Notes under the pieces: generated by a model
What the model saw: the letters and a program-made list of their open reading frames with translations, nothing else
Database searches by the model: none
Told to the model about the DNA's origin: nothing
Assembly (NCBI GenBank): GCA_012841675.1
Contig: DUUG01000228.1
Coordinates: forward strand, 1-5,664
Reading direction: 5' to 3'
DNA: 5,664 nt
Source of the DNA: Clostridiales bacterium
GTDB lineage: Bacteria; Bacillota; Clostridia; Oscillospirales; QAMX01
Translations under genes and position numbers: made by a program
In this document: in pieces, positions 1 through 5,664 of the stretch
How the letters are laid out: every line of letters starts with the position of its first letter
Position numbering within the stretch: the stretch's first letter is position 1

Positions 1-60
1 AGATTTGAAGCTCTTTTTGATTTTTTCAAATGACTGGACACGTAACGCAACTGAATAATC

Positions 61-246
61 CTATGGCTCCCTGCATTCTTCCAACACGGAAAGGCTGTTT
101 TCGCGAACTTTTCGGTTTATATACTTGTAAGTCACATATGTTTCTTCTAACTCTCCGATCAGCCATACACGCAATAAAACATCTGGATCGTCATAGGCCT
201 GGTAAGTTGCTGTGATTGGCTTTCCCGTATACACCCCTTTGGGCAA
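61..246 (-). CDS. small hypothetical protein (61 aa) or C-terminal remnant of a lost gene
   Basis: I do not recognise this protein. It would be an acidic soluble peptide of 61 residues starting at a TTG codon (LPKGVYTGKPITATYQAYDD is its beginning) and ending in ECREP. It has mixed polar and hydrophobic residues, balanced codon use, and no signal peptide or membrane segment, so it looks more like real protein than most chance frames. The frame is open a little further upstream (codons for LDTDTLSSFFFRALIAV) but meets TGA, TAG and TAA codons in a row from about 306 on, so no ATG start is possible. No Shine-Dalgarno sequence precedes the TTG. A TGATATAAT promoter candidate lies about 60 bases upstream on the same strand, which favours transcription. 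Either it is a small gene with a weak start, or it is the 3' end of a decayed gene. The function is unknown. Confidence 0.35.
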   Translation of the reverse strand: MPKGVYTGKPITATYQAYDDPDVLLRVWLIGELEETYVTYKYINRKVRENSLSVLEECREP

Positions 247-308
247 AACTGCTATGAGTGCACGGAAGAAAAAAGAGCTTAGTGTGTCTGTATCCAGAGT
301 CAGTCACT

Positions 309-342
309 ATTATATCATTAATCATCGCATTCTTGTTGTCAA
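309..342 (-). promoter_or_regulatory. extended -10 promoter candidate
   Basis: On the minus strand TGATATAAT (309-317) matches the extended -10 pattern TGnTATAAT exactly. Such promoters can work without a good -35 element. A perfect TTGACA lies at 337-342, but 22 bases from the -10, which is too far for normal pairing. Transcription would start near 302 and run into the small frame at 61-246. Confidence 0.45.
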
Positions 343-349
343 AATTTCC

Positions 350-502
350 CTACATCTTAAAATGAGGCTTGCAAATATTCAGAGCGAACCTGAATGTAAG
401 CACAAAGCTTGCTACAAAAATGTTTAAAAGAGGGAAAAGCAGATTTGGCCTCAGAACATCGCCATATTCTACCGCATCAGCCCTAAACAACTTGTGACAT
501 TT
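350..502 (-). pseudogene. possible gene remnant, start-less 50-codon open frame
   Basis: This stretch between the tRNA terminator and the promoter candidate at 309-342 is open for 50 codons on the minus strand. It runs from just after a TGA (503-505) to a TAG (350-352). The translation has a polar opening (FRADAVEYGDVLRPN), then a hydrophobic run (LLFPLLNIFVASFVL) like one membrane helix, then a basic tail. There is no ATG or GTG start, and the only TTG (488-490) has no ribosome binding site, so it is not an intact gene. T-rich DNA readily gives hydrophobic frames by chance, so this could be noise. I do not recognise a family. Apart from this frame and the promoter, the region 250-525 shows nothing I can name. 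Confidence 0.15.
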
Positions 503-525
503 TCAAAATTACGGTTGATATTCCG

Positions 526-565
526 AAAAAACAAAATCCCCAAAGCCTTTCTGGCTTTGGGGATT
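526..565 (-). terminator. Rho-independent terminator of the tRNA-Arg gene
   Basis: A perfect 13-base-pair stem (535-547 with 553-565) closes a 5-base loop. On the minus strand it is followed at once by TTTTGTTTTTT-type sequence (the stem's last T's run on to 526). It begins 5 bases after the CCA end of the tRNA, so it ends that transcript. The T-tract lies only on the minus-strand 3' side. Confidence 0.9.
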
Positions 566-569
566 TACG

Positions 570-646
570 TGGTACGCCCGACACGATTCGAACGTGCGAC
601 CTTTAGAGTCGGAGTCTAACGCTCTATCCAGCTGAGCTACGGGCGC
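570..646 (-). tRNA. tRNA-Arg (anticodon CCG)
   Basis: The 77-base cloverleaf can be folded by eye on the minus strand. The acceptor stem is GCGCCCG with CGGGCGT, closing with a G-T pair. The D arm is GCTC/GAGC with loop AGCTGGATA. The anticodon stem is TTAGA/TCTAA around loop CTCCGAC, giving anticodon CCG, which reads the arginine codon CGG. The T arm is GCACG/CGTGT with the standard loop TTCGAAT. The discriminator base is A and the terminal CCA is encoded (570-572). The gene stands alone with its own promoter and terminator, so it is expressed separately from the upstream operon. Confidence 0.97.
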
Positions 647-663
647 AAATGCGTTACTTAGTT

Positions 664-692
664 ATTATACCTTATTTTACGCTTTTTGTAAA
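664..692 (-). promoter_or_regulatory. promoter of the tRNA-Arg gene
   Basis: The -35 element TTTACA (687-692) and a perfect -10 TATAAT (664-669) are separated by 17 bases, the best spacing for the housekeeping sigma factor. The predicted start, near 657, leaves a leader of about 10 bases before the mature tRNA 5' end at 646. Near-consensus elements and a short leader are typical of stable RNA genes. Confidence 0.9.
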
Positions 693-736
693 GAGGGAAA
701 TCAAATTTCCTCTAAAGCCCCATGGGGTGTTGCTTG

Positions 737-770
737 AAAGGCCCGGCAACTCTTAAGCTGCCGGGCCTTC
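737..770 (-). terminator. terminator hairpin at the end of the ABC operon, possibly bidirectional
   Basis: A GC-rich inverted repeat (738-748 with 759-769, 11 perfect pairs) lies 9 bases after the permease stop codon. In minus-strand RNA the stem grows by a G-U, a C-G and a U-A pair around a UAAG loop, and by an outer G-U pair. In plus-strand RNA both wobbles become A-C mismatches. The T-tract is short on the minus side (CCTTTCAAG) and longer on the plus side (CTTCTTTTTC). Its main job is probably to end the operon, but it could also stop transcripts coming from the left. Confidence 0.75.
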
Positions 771-778
771 TTTTTCTA

Positions 779-2209
779 TTACTCATTTCTCAAGGCTTCT
801 AAAGCGGGCAAACGTGTGGCACGGATGGCCGGATACAGCCCCGACACCACACCGACAAACGTCGCCAGCAAAAGAGCCACAAGGGCCAGCCACGGCGGCA
901 CAATGGACACGGCCGATGTGCCTGAGTAGCCGAACAGCCCGCCGCCACTTCTAGCTAAGGAGTTCAGAAGCGCCGACATGCCATAGCTTAGGCCCACGCC
1001 TGCCACACCGCCGACAATCCCGATAATGCCCGCTTCCACCAAAAACATGGAGCGCACATCCCGAATCCGGCAGCCGATTACCTTCATGACGCCAATTTCT
1101 CGCGTTCGCTCGTAAATAGACATAATCATGGTGTTGGTAATGCTCAGTGCCGCCACAAAGAAGGAAATACCGCCGATGGCGCCTAAAATCATGCGCAGAA
1201 ACTTGGTCTGTTCCTGCATTTCGGTCAGGTAAGACATGGAGCTGCTGGTGGAAAATCCCATATCGCGGATGGCTTTTTCCACTTTCTGCACATTCTTGGT
1301 TTCATCTACCATAACCACAATCTGGTTGTAGATGTGCTTCCGCCCGCTATCGGAACCGGACCCGCCCGGGCTGGGCATGCCGGGTCTGCTGGGTCTGCCG
1401 GGTGCTACAATGTAGTCGCCGTAGATGATTACGTCGCCTCCGCCGCCCCCGCCGCCCTGCTGCTTTTCATACTCCTTCTGGTATTTCATAACCAGATTGA
1501 TGTCCATGACAATCATGTTTTCGTCGTACAGGCCTTCGCCCTTCTGCTTCAGAACTCCCACGCAGGTGGCTTTATACAGCTTGGGTTTGGGTCGGCTCAG
1601 ATCCTGATATCCCTGGCCGTAGCTTGAATCCATGGTGATCTTGTAGGATTCCAGCAAAGGGTCAAAGGGGTGAGGCTCTCCCTGATATGCTTCATACCAG
1701 TAGACCGGTTTTCTCGGGTTGGAGATGAGAAACGGCACGGTATAGCTCATGACAAAGTGATTCTGCCCCTTATCCTCGCCGTTTAGAAGCCGGCCTGTGC
1801 CGATGGTATAGCCGAACTTTTCCATTTCGGCCGGGTCAAGACCGATAACGGATACAAATGCCTGCTTCCGGCCGACAATTAAGGGAATATAGTAGGTTAC
1901 CTTAGGCGTCACACCGTAGACGTTCTCCAGCGCGCGGATGTTTTCCACGGATATGTCGTCCATATAACCGGTTTCAACGCTAGATCCGCCGTCTTCAGGC
2001 CAGCCGTAGTTCTGATACACTTCAATCTGGCGAAGGTTGCCCCATTGGCTGATCTGATCCTCAAAGCCCTTGTTCATGCCGACTCCGATAGACAGCATGA
2101 TGACAACCGCCGCCGTACCGATGATAACACCTAAAACCGTCAAAATACTTCGGGTTTTTCGGCGCAGAAAATTCTTAAACGAGAAGGCAAAGATGTCCCA
2201 TTGCGTCAT
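779..2209 (-). CDS. MacB/FtsX-type ABC transporter permease
   Basis: This 476-residue membrane protein has the MacB layout. A basic start (FKNFLRRKTRS) leads into helix 1 at about 20-42, then comes a large extracellular domain (about 45-335, MacB-PCD-like), then three helices at about 340-362, 386-413 and 437-461. The FtsX signature is clear: ERTREIGVMKVIGCRIRDV (367-385) in the cytoplasmic loop, where such permeases contact their ATPase, and a final LYPAIRATRLPALEALRNE. Known relatives turn ATP hydrolysis into movement of the outer domain rather than moving solute through a channel. It is about 75 residues longer than the roughly 400 usual for Bacillota members. Part of the excess is a low-complexity stretch at 250-290 with seven glycines and an APGRPSRPGMPSPGG run. 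The ATG is fixed by AAGGAGG 7 bases upstream. It is the last gene of the operon and pairs with the ATPase at 4969-5664. The substrate is unknown. Confidence 0.93.
   Translation of the reverse strand: MTQWDIFAFSFKNFLRRKTRSILTVLGVIIGTAAVVIMLSIGVGMNKGFEDQISQWGNLRQIEVYQNYGWPEDGGSSVETGYMDDISVENIRALENVYGVTPKVTYYIPLIVGRKQAFVSVIGLDPAEMEKFGYTIGTGRLLNGEDKGQNHFVMSYTVPFLISNPRKPVYWYEAYQGEPHPFDPLLESYKITMDSSYGQGYQDLSRPKPKLYKATCVGVLKQKGEGLYDENMIVMDINLVMKYQKEYEKQQGGGGGGGDVIIYGDYIVAPGRPSRPGMPSPGGSGSDSGRKHIYNQIVVMVDETKNVQKVEKAIRDMGFSTSSSMSYLTEMQEQTKFLRMILGAIGGISFFVAALSITNTMIMSIYERTREIGVMKVIGCRIRDVRSMFLVEAGIIGIVGGVAGVGLSYGMSALLNSLARSGGGLFGYSGTSAVSIVPPWLALVALLLATFVGVVSGLYPAIRATRLPALEALRNE
1370..1405 (-). repeat. 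four 9-bp tandem units encoding xP(G/S) tripeptides
   Basis: Four imperfect 9-base units (plus strand gctgggcat, gccgggtct, gctgggtct, gccgggtgc) follow each other without a gap. Read on the minus strand they encode APG-RPS-RPG-MPS inside the extracellular domain of the permease. The unit length is a multiple of three, so gain or loss of a copy would keep the frame. Confidence 0.7.
1436..1456 (-). repeat. seven-codon glycine (GGN) run
   Basis: Seven GGN codons in a row (mostly GGC, one GGG, one GGA) encode residues 252-258 of the permease. Two CAG codons come just before. Together with the 9-bp repeat at 1370-1405 it frames a flexible insertion in the outer domain. Confidence 0.75.
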
Positions 2210-2216
2210 TGCTGTG

Positions 2217-2223
2217 CCTCCTT
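2217..2223 (-). promoter_or_regulatory. ribosome binding site of the permease gene
   Basis: AAGGAGG on the minus strand lies 7 bases before the ATG at 2207-2209, in the 21-base gap after the repeat-protein stop codon. It fixes the permease start and suggests strong independent initiation. Confidence 0.9.
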
Positions 2224-2230
2224 TTTGGCG

Positions 2231-4972
2231 TTACGCATCCCAGTCATCCTCGGCAGAAACTCTTTTCTTTTTGGCGCGGACAATCAAAATGACAGCAACC
2301 GTTACAATAGCCGCGCCGCCTAAGCCGATTAACGCCCAATAGTACCAAGCTAGGCCGCCGCTTGTTCCCGGTTCCTCAGGGATCGGCTCCTCAGGGAATG
2401 CGGGGATCCACGGACCGGGGTCGCCCGGGCCCACAGGGTCGCCAGCCTCATAGACCTCCACCGTCAAAGGAACCTCCACCCGCTTCGGCTCGCCTGCCGC
2501 GTCCTCAAAGGCAAACACCAAATTGCCCGTCACCATACCGACGCCCATGGGGATTAAGTAGGCTTCAAAGTAGTCGCCGTTGCCTGCCGGGAAATTGCCG
2601 ATAAACATTTCCCCGTCCATCATCATAAAATCGCCTTCAACCAGTATGGTCAGGTTGTTTAAGGGCGTTTTGCCCTTGTTGTAGAACTGCAAGGAAAGGT
2701 AAATCTGTTCCCCCTGCATGGCGCCCATGGAGTAGTTTACGTTGGTAAACTCTAAGCGAACGGGCTGGGACACGTATACGTTGATTTCTTCATGGCCTGT
2801 GTATCGGCCGCCTGTGCCGTATTCGTAATCCATGCCAATGATAATCGGGTAGCTCTTCTGCTCGGCCTGCCCCTTGGCGGAAAGCTCGATGGTGTATTCT
2901 TCGACACCACCTGGTTCGATAACTTCGGTATAGAAGGTATTGCCGCCGGCGACAGGGGTAAAGATGCCGTCTGCCGAGGAAATGGTGATTTTAAAGTTGC
3001 TAACCGCCGTGGTTTTGCTTGTATTTTTCAGCCAGAAGGTAAACTGGAACCGGCTGCCGGCCTCCACATTTTGAGGATCTAGCGTATACGAGTCAATAAT
3101 AACCCGCGGAATGGATCCTTCCACCGATTCCCCTGTGACGCGGAGGTAGCCGCCCACATTCTCCTGGCCGCCGGCGTATTCCACCGAAAGAGAGATAGGG
3201 GCCATGCCGGCGGAAAGGGAATTGGCCGCCAACAGCTTCACAGAGCGGGTCACGGAAGCGCCCGGCTCTAAAATTTGCTCCGTAAACAGATTCAGACCAC
3301 TGGCCGGCACAAAAGTCTCGCCGGAGAAGCTGATTCGCAAATTGGAAAGAGGAACCGAGCCTATGTTTTTCAGAGTGTAGGTCAAAACAAACTCAGCGCC
3401 CGGCGCCACACCGTTTGCGCTCAGCTCGGTAAGCATCAGGGAAGCGCCTATTTCCCCTTCGCTGCCGCCGCCGGCCACGGGCAGATAGATATTCTGGGGC
3501 TCCAGTTGTCCTCCCGCATAGGACAGCGTCAAATCCAAGGTGACAAACGCGGGAGCCTGCGGGCTCATTCTCAAGGGGATGATAACGGTTTTCTTTCCGC
3601 CTGCAGGAATAGTGCCCACGGAGAAGGTGTCAAAGGCGCCCTGCAGCATGGCACCGCTAGTTGACAAACCGGAAACTTTTATAGACACATTTTCCAGCGC
3701 AGTGCTGCCGGTATTTTCTAAAACCACTGCCAGATCCACGTTTTGTCCCGCCGTAGCACCCTTAGCTTCCGCGGAGATAATGCGAAGCCCTGCCGTGCCC
3801 GCACCGCCGGGCGCAGTAACGCTTACAAAAAATGTGCTTGAAAAAGTGCCTTGGACACCACTTTTCGTCGTATAGACGCCGCTGATTTCCATTTCCTGTA
3901 CGCCGGAGGGCAAGCCCATTGCCGCAAACAGATGAAACGTTGCCTGCACCGTTTTGCCGCCGCCTAAAGCGGAGATTTTGGCAATGCCCCCGTCGCCAAC
4001 CGGCGAAATGCCGCCCGCCGACAAGTTCTTAACACTTAAAGTAATAGAGGAAAGCTCCTCGCTGCCCACATTTTGCACGTTGACCGAAGCCGTAAAGCTT
4101 CTTCCCGGAACAATGACACCGCCGGAGACGGAAAATCCGGAAAGCACAGCTCTATCGCCGGCAGTTCCCTTGCCGTTGACCTTTAAGTTGCGCTGTGCCT
4201 GCACCGTTTTGGCGTTGCCGTACTGATCTATGTAGTCGATGACGATGACAAACTGAACCATTTGGGTTTGGGCTTCCGGCCGCACGTCAAAGGAGATGCT
4301 GCCCTTGCCGGGCTTTGTGCGGGAAACGGGGTCTAAGGTGACCGTATTGGTCTGCCCTGTGGGAAGCATAACCGAGTCGGGCACGTTAACCGTCACTAGC
4401 ACCTTGCTGGAGGTGGACATCCATTCGGGGCTTGTGATGGTAAAGTCAAAAGTCACCCGTTCGCCGGCATTGATTTGCTCCTGCCGGGCGGTAAAGCTCT
4501 CCAGCACAAGGGGCGAGGCGATGGGGTCGGGATCTTCTATCGGAGGATTGTAATCCTGCGTTTTGATAGAAAACTTAACGCTTAACTTTTTTTCTTGTTC
4601 GCTGTGAGATACAACAGCCTGGATGCTTTGCACGCCGGAGGCCGCCGGAGACGCCTGGATCATAAATTTCACTTTGGCGCTGCTTAAAGCAGGGATATTT
4701 ACCGTCTGACTGCCGACGGTTTCCACGAGAATATCCGAGCCGGTAACATCCAGCCACACTGTCGCATCGTTTAGCGCAGCATCGCTTGCGTTGTTGATGG
4801 TAAGGGTCAGTTCCGCGTTTTTCGTTCCTGCGTACACATCTTTATTCAGCGCCACTCCGCCCAGCGAAACGAGCAGGTCGCCTTCCGCCCAGATACCGGT
4901 GGGAAACAACCCCGCAACTAGTAAAACAACCAATAATACAGCCGTATGCCGCTTTGTTCGCAACCATTTCAT
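2231..4972 (-). CDS. exported, membrane-anchored beta-sandwich repeat protein (CARDB/COG1361-like)
   Basis: The 913 residues begin with a signal peptide: basic MKWLRTKRH, a hydrophobic core at 11-28, and likely cleavage after IWA (29). About seven repeats of 100-115 residues follow, near 32-138, 153-266, 275-386, 395-500, 510-614, 622-735 and 737-842. Most carry an N-(T/I/V/K)-G-x-x-x-L-x-N-(V/L) motif, as in ENTGSTALENV, KNIGSVPLSNL and YNKGKTPLNNL, and a later IPAGG or LEPGAS turn. This is the pattern of CARDB/COG1361 'S-layer-like' immunoglobulin-type domains. A Pro/Glu-rich linker (about 843-872) leads to one membrane helix (874-899), an AKKKR stop-transfer and a short acidic tail. There is no LPXTG sorting motif, and I found no cysteine anywhere. 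The protein should stand outside the cell, anchored by its C-terminus. Its ATG overlaps the ATPase stop (ATGA), with AGGA and GAGGTG upstream. Lying between an ATPase and its permease, it is probably the transporter's external partner; that role is inferred. Confidence 0.88.
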   Translation of the reverse strand: MKWLRTKRHTAVLLVVLLVAGLFPTGIWAEGDLLVSLGGVALNKDVYAGTKNAELTLTINNASDAALNDATVWLDVTGSDILVETVGSQTVNIPALSSAKVKFMIQASPAASGVQSIQAVVSHSEQEKKLSVKFSIKTQDYNPPIEDPDPIASPLVLESFTARQEQINAGERVTFDFTITSPEWMSTSSKVLVTVNVPDSVMLPTGQTNTVTLDPVSRTKPGKGSISFDVRPEAQTQMVQFVIVIDYIDQYGNAKTVQAQRNLKVNGKGTAGDRAVLSGFSVSGGVIVPGRSFTASVNVQNVGSEELSSITLSVKNLSAGGISPVGDGGIAKISALGGGKTVQATFHLFAAMGLPSGVQEMEISGVYTTKSGVQGTFSSTFFVSVTAPGGAGTAGLRIISAEAKGATAGQNVDLAVVLENTGSTALENVSIKVSGLSTSGAMLQGAFDTFSVGTIPAGGKKTVIIPLRMSPQAPAFVTLDLTLSYAGGQLEPQNIYLPVAGGGSEGEIGASLMLTELSANGVAPGAEFVLTYTLKNIGSVPLSNLRISFSGETFVPASGLNLFTEQILEPGASVTRSVKLLAANSLSAGMAPISLSVEYAGGQENVGGYLRVTGESVEGSIPRVIIDSYTLDPQNVEAGSRFQFTFWLKNTSKTTAVSNFKITISSADGIFTPVAGGNTFYTEVIEPGGVEEYTIELSAKGQAEQKSYPIIIGMDYEYGTGGRYTGHEEINVYVSQPVRLEFTNVNYSMGAMQGEQIYLSLQFYNKGKTPLNNLTILVEGDFMMMDGEMFIGNFPAGNGDYFEAYLIPMGVGMVTGNLVFAFEDAAGEPKRVEVPLTVEVYEAGDPVGPGDPGPWIPAFPEEPIPEEPGTSGGLAWYYWALIGLGGAAIVTVAVILIVRAKKKRVSAEDDWDA

Positions 4973-5664
4973 AGATTTTCCTGCACCTCTTTCTTGATTT
5001 CTTCTATCCGCTGGGTTATGTTCTCCTGCTCCGTTTTTTTATGTACGTTTTCTTTGGCCACTTTGGTAATCCGTCCGTCCTTCATGGAATAGATGGTGTC
5101 GGCATAGGAGGCGATTTCCGCTTCGTGGGTTACAATGACCAAAGTCAGGTTGTTTTCCCTGGCCATGCGGATCATCATCTCCATTACGTCCAGGGTTGTT
5201 TTGGAATCCAAGTTTCCAGTAGGCTCGTCTGCAAACACAATACGGGGTTTTGCCACAAAAGCCCTCGCAATGCCGACACGCTGCTGCTGTCCGCCGCTCA
5301 TTTGCGTGGGTTTGTGGCGCATGCGGTCGCCAAGCCCCACAGCCTGAAGCATTTCCGTCGCAACCTTCCTGCGTTTTTTCGCTCGCACGCCCCGGAAGGT
5401 CAGCGGCAATGCCACATTTTCCAGCGCCGTCAAATTAGGCAGCAGGTTATAGGATTGAAACACAAATCCCATGTTTTTTTGCCTTAAAATCGTAATTCTT
5501 TTTTCGTTCATTTTATCAATCCGCTTACCGCAAACCATAAGACGGCCCGATGTGGGCTTATCAAGCCCTGCCATTAAGTTTAACAGCGTCGATTTTCCCG
5601 AACCCGAGGTGCCGAGCAGACAACAAATCTCCCCCTCTTGGATGGAAAGCGTTACGCCGTCTAA
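4969..5664 (-). CDS. ABC transporter ATP-binding protein, LolD/MacB type (N-terminus beyond window)
   Basis: The visible 231 residues run from LDGVTLSIQEGE to the TGA at 4969-4971. About 20-25 residues, including the start, should lie past the right edge. All key motifs are intact, counting from the first visible residue: Walker A GTSGSGKST (18-26), Q-loop VFQSYNLLPNLTALENV (Q70), signature MSGGQQQR (122-129), Walker B with D-loop IVFADEPTGNLD (142-153, catalytic E147), and switch histidine VTHE (H180). The FVFQSYNLLPNLTALENV and EPTGNLD forms are typical of the MacB/LolD/FtsE group, which drives mechanotransmission permeases such as the one at 779-2209. After the core there is a charged, helix-like extension of about 30 residues (EQENITQRIEEIKKEVQENL at the end) that short LolD proteins lack. 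The last codons contain the ribosome binding site of the repeat-protein gene. The operon promoter is not in the window. Confidence 0.95.
   Translation of the reverse strand, partial: LDGVTLSIQEGEICCLLGTSGSGKSTLLNLMAGLDKPTSGRLMVCGKRIDKMNEKRITILRQKNMGFVFQSYNLLPNLTALENVALPLTFRGVRAKKRRKVATEMLQAVGLGDRMRHKPTQMSGGQQQRVGIARAFVAKPRIVFADEPTGNLDSKTTLDVMEMMIRMARENNLTLVIVTHEAEIASYADTIYSMKDGRITKVAKENVHKKTEQENITQRIEEIKKEVQENL
4979..4989 (-). promoter_or_regulatory. ribosome binding site of the repeat-protein gene, inside the ATPase gene
   Basis: On the minus strand GAGGTG (4984-4989) and AGGA (4979-4982) precede the ATG at 4970-4972. AGGA has the better spacing, 6 bases. Both lie within the last codons of the ATPase, and start and stop share ATGA. 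This suggests translational coupling and a fixed ratio of the two proteins. Confidence 0.7.

Noticed and set aside
3..31. Inverted repeat ATTTGAA / TTCAAAT at the left edge
   Set aside because: It is seven AT-rich pairs around a 15-base T-rich loop. That is too weak for a terminator of the small frame and has no other support.
335..362. Plus-strand promoter TTGTCA-16-TAAAAT
   Set aside because: It is a weak match in AT-rich DNA and has no credible plus-strand gene downstream.
367..401. Imperfect hairpin GCTTGC...ATTCAG / CTGAAT...GTAAGC
   Set aside because: The stem has a 4-base bulge and no T-tract, and no gene needs a terminator or riboswitch there. It is within what chance would give.
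212..427. Plus-strand frame of 71 codons in the left gap
   Set aside because: It crosses the minus-strand promoter candidate, has no ribosome binding site, and its translation has no recognisable domain or protein-like pattern. The inner ATG at 254 is no better.
693..712. Imperfect inverted repeat just upstream of the tRNA -35 element
   Set aside because: It could look like an operator, but it needs a bulge and is AT-rich, and stable RNA promoters rarely use repressors.
1334..1627. Plus-strand frames opposite the permease
   Set aside because: They lie antisense to a clear MacB/FtsX permease. Their alanine- and proline-rich translations come from the repeat region read backwards.
4296..4553. 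Plus-strand frames opposite the repeat protein
   Set aside because: The minus-strand frame is open for 913 codons with a signal peptide, repeated domains and an anchor. The opposite frames have neither start signals nor domains.
5041..5487. 148-codon plus-strand frame opposite the ATPase
   Set aside because: The minus strand here has all ABC ATPase motifs in order. The plus frame is a long shadow caused by codon bias and has no ribosome binding site.

Overview
The window looks like a chromosomal segment of a Gram-positive anaerobe, most likely a Clostridia-type Bacillota. The reasons are strong AAGGAGG-type ribosome binding sites, coding DNA of roughly even base composition set in AT-rich gaps, intrinsic terminators, and a secreted protein with a signal peptide and a C-terminal membrane anchor of Gram-positive style. 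This placement is an inference; nothing in the sequence names a species.

All convincing genes are on the minus strand, so they read from right to left. The right three quarters (779-5664) hold one tightly packed operon. It begins with an ABC ATPase of the LolD/MacB type, whose first residues lie beyond the right edge. Next is a 913-residue exported protein built of about seven beta-sandwich repeats (CARDB/COG1361-like) with a C-terminal membrane anchor. Last is a four-helix MacB/FtsX-type permease. The ATPase and the repeat protein overlap by 4 bases (ATGA), and the permease follows 21 bases after the repeat protein behind a strong ribosome binding site. The simplest reading is a three-part, ATP-driven envelope machine: the ATPase works inside, the permease carries the motion across the membrane, and the large anchored repeat protein takes the outside position often held by a MacA/YknX-type adaptor. 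The substrate cannot be read from the sequence.

A GC-rich hairpin (737-770) closes the operon. Beyond it is a well-formed tRNA-Arg(CCG) gene (570-646) with its own near-consensus promoter (TTTACA-17-TATAAT) and its own strong terminator (526-565).

The left end (1-525) is AT-rich and poorly coding. It contains an extended -10 promoter candidate (309-317) pointing left into a small protein-like reading frame (61-246) with a TTG start and no visible ribosome binding site. It also contains a start-less 50-codon open frame (350-502) that may be a gene remnant or chance. The rest of this end holds nothing recognisable.

The points most worth following are the adaptor-like role of the repeat protein and the repeat-encoded Gly/Pro/Ser-rich insertion in the outer domain of the permease.
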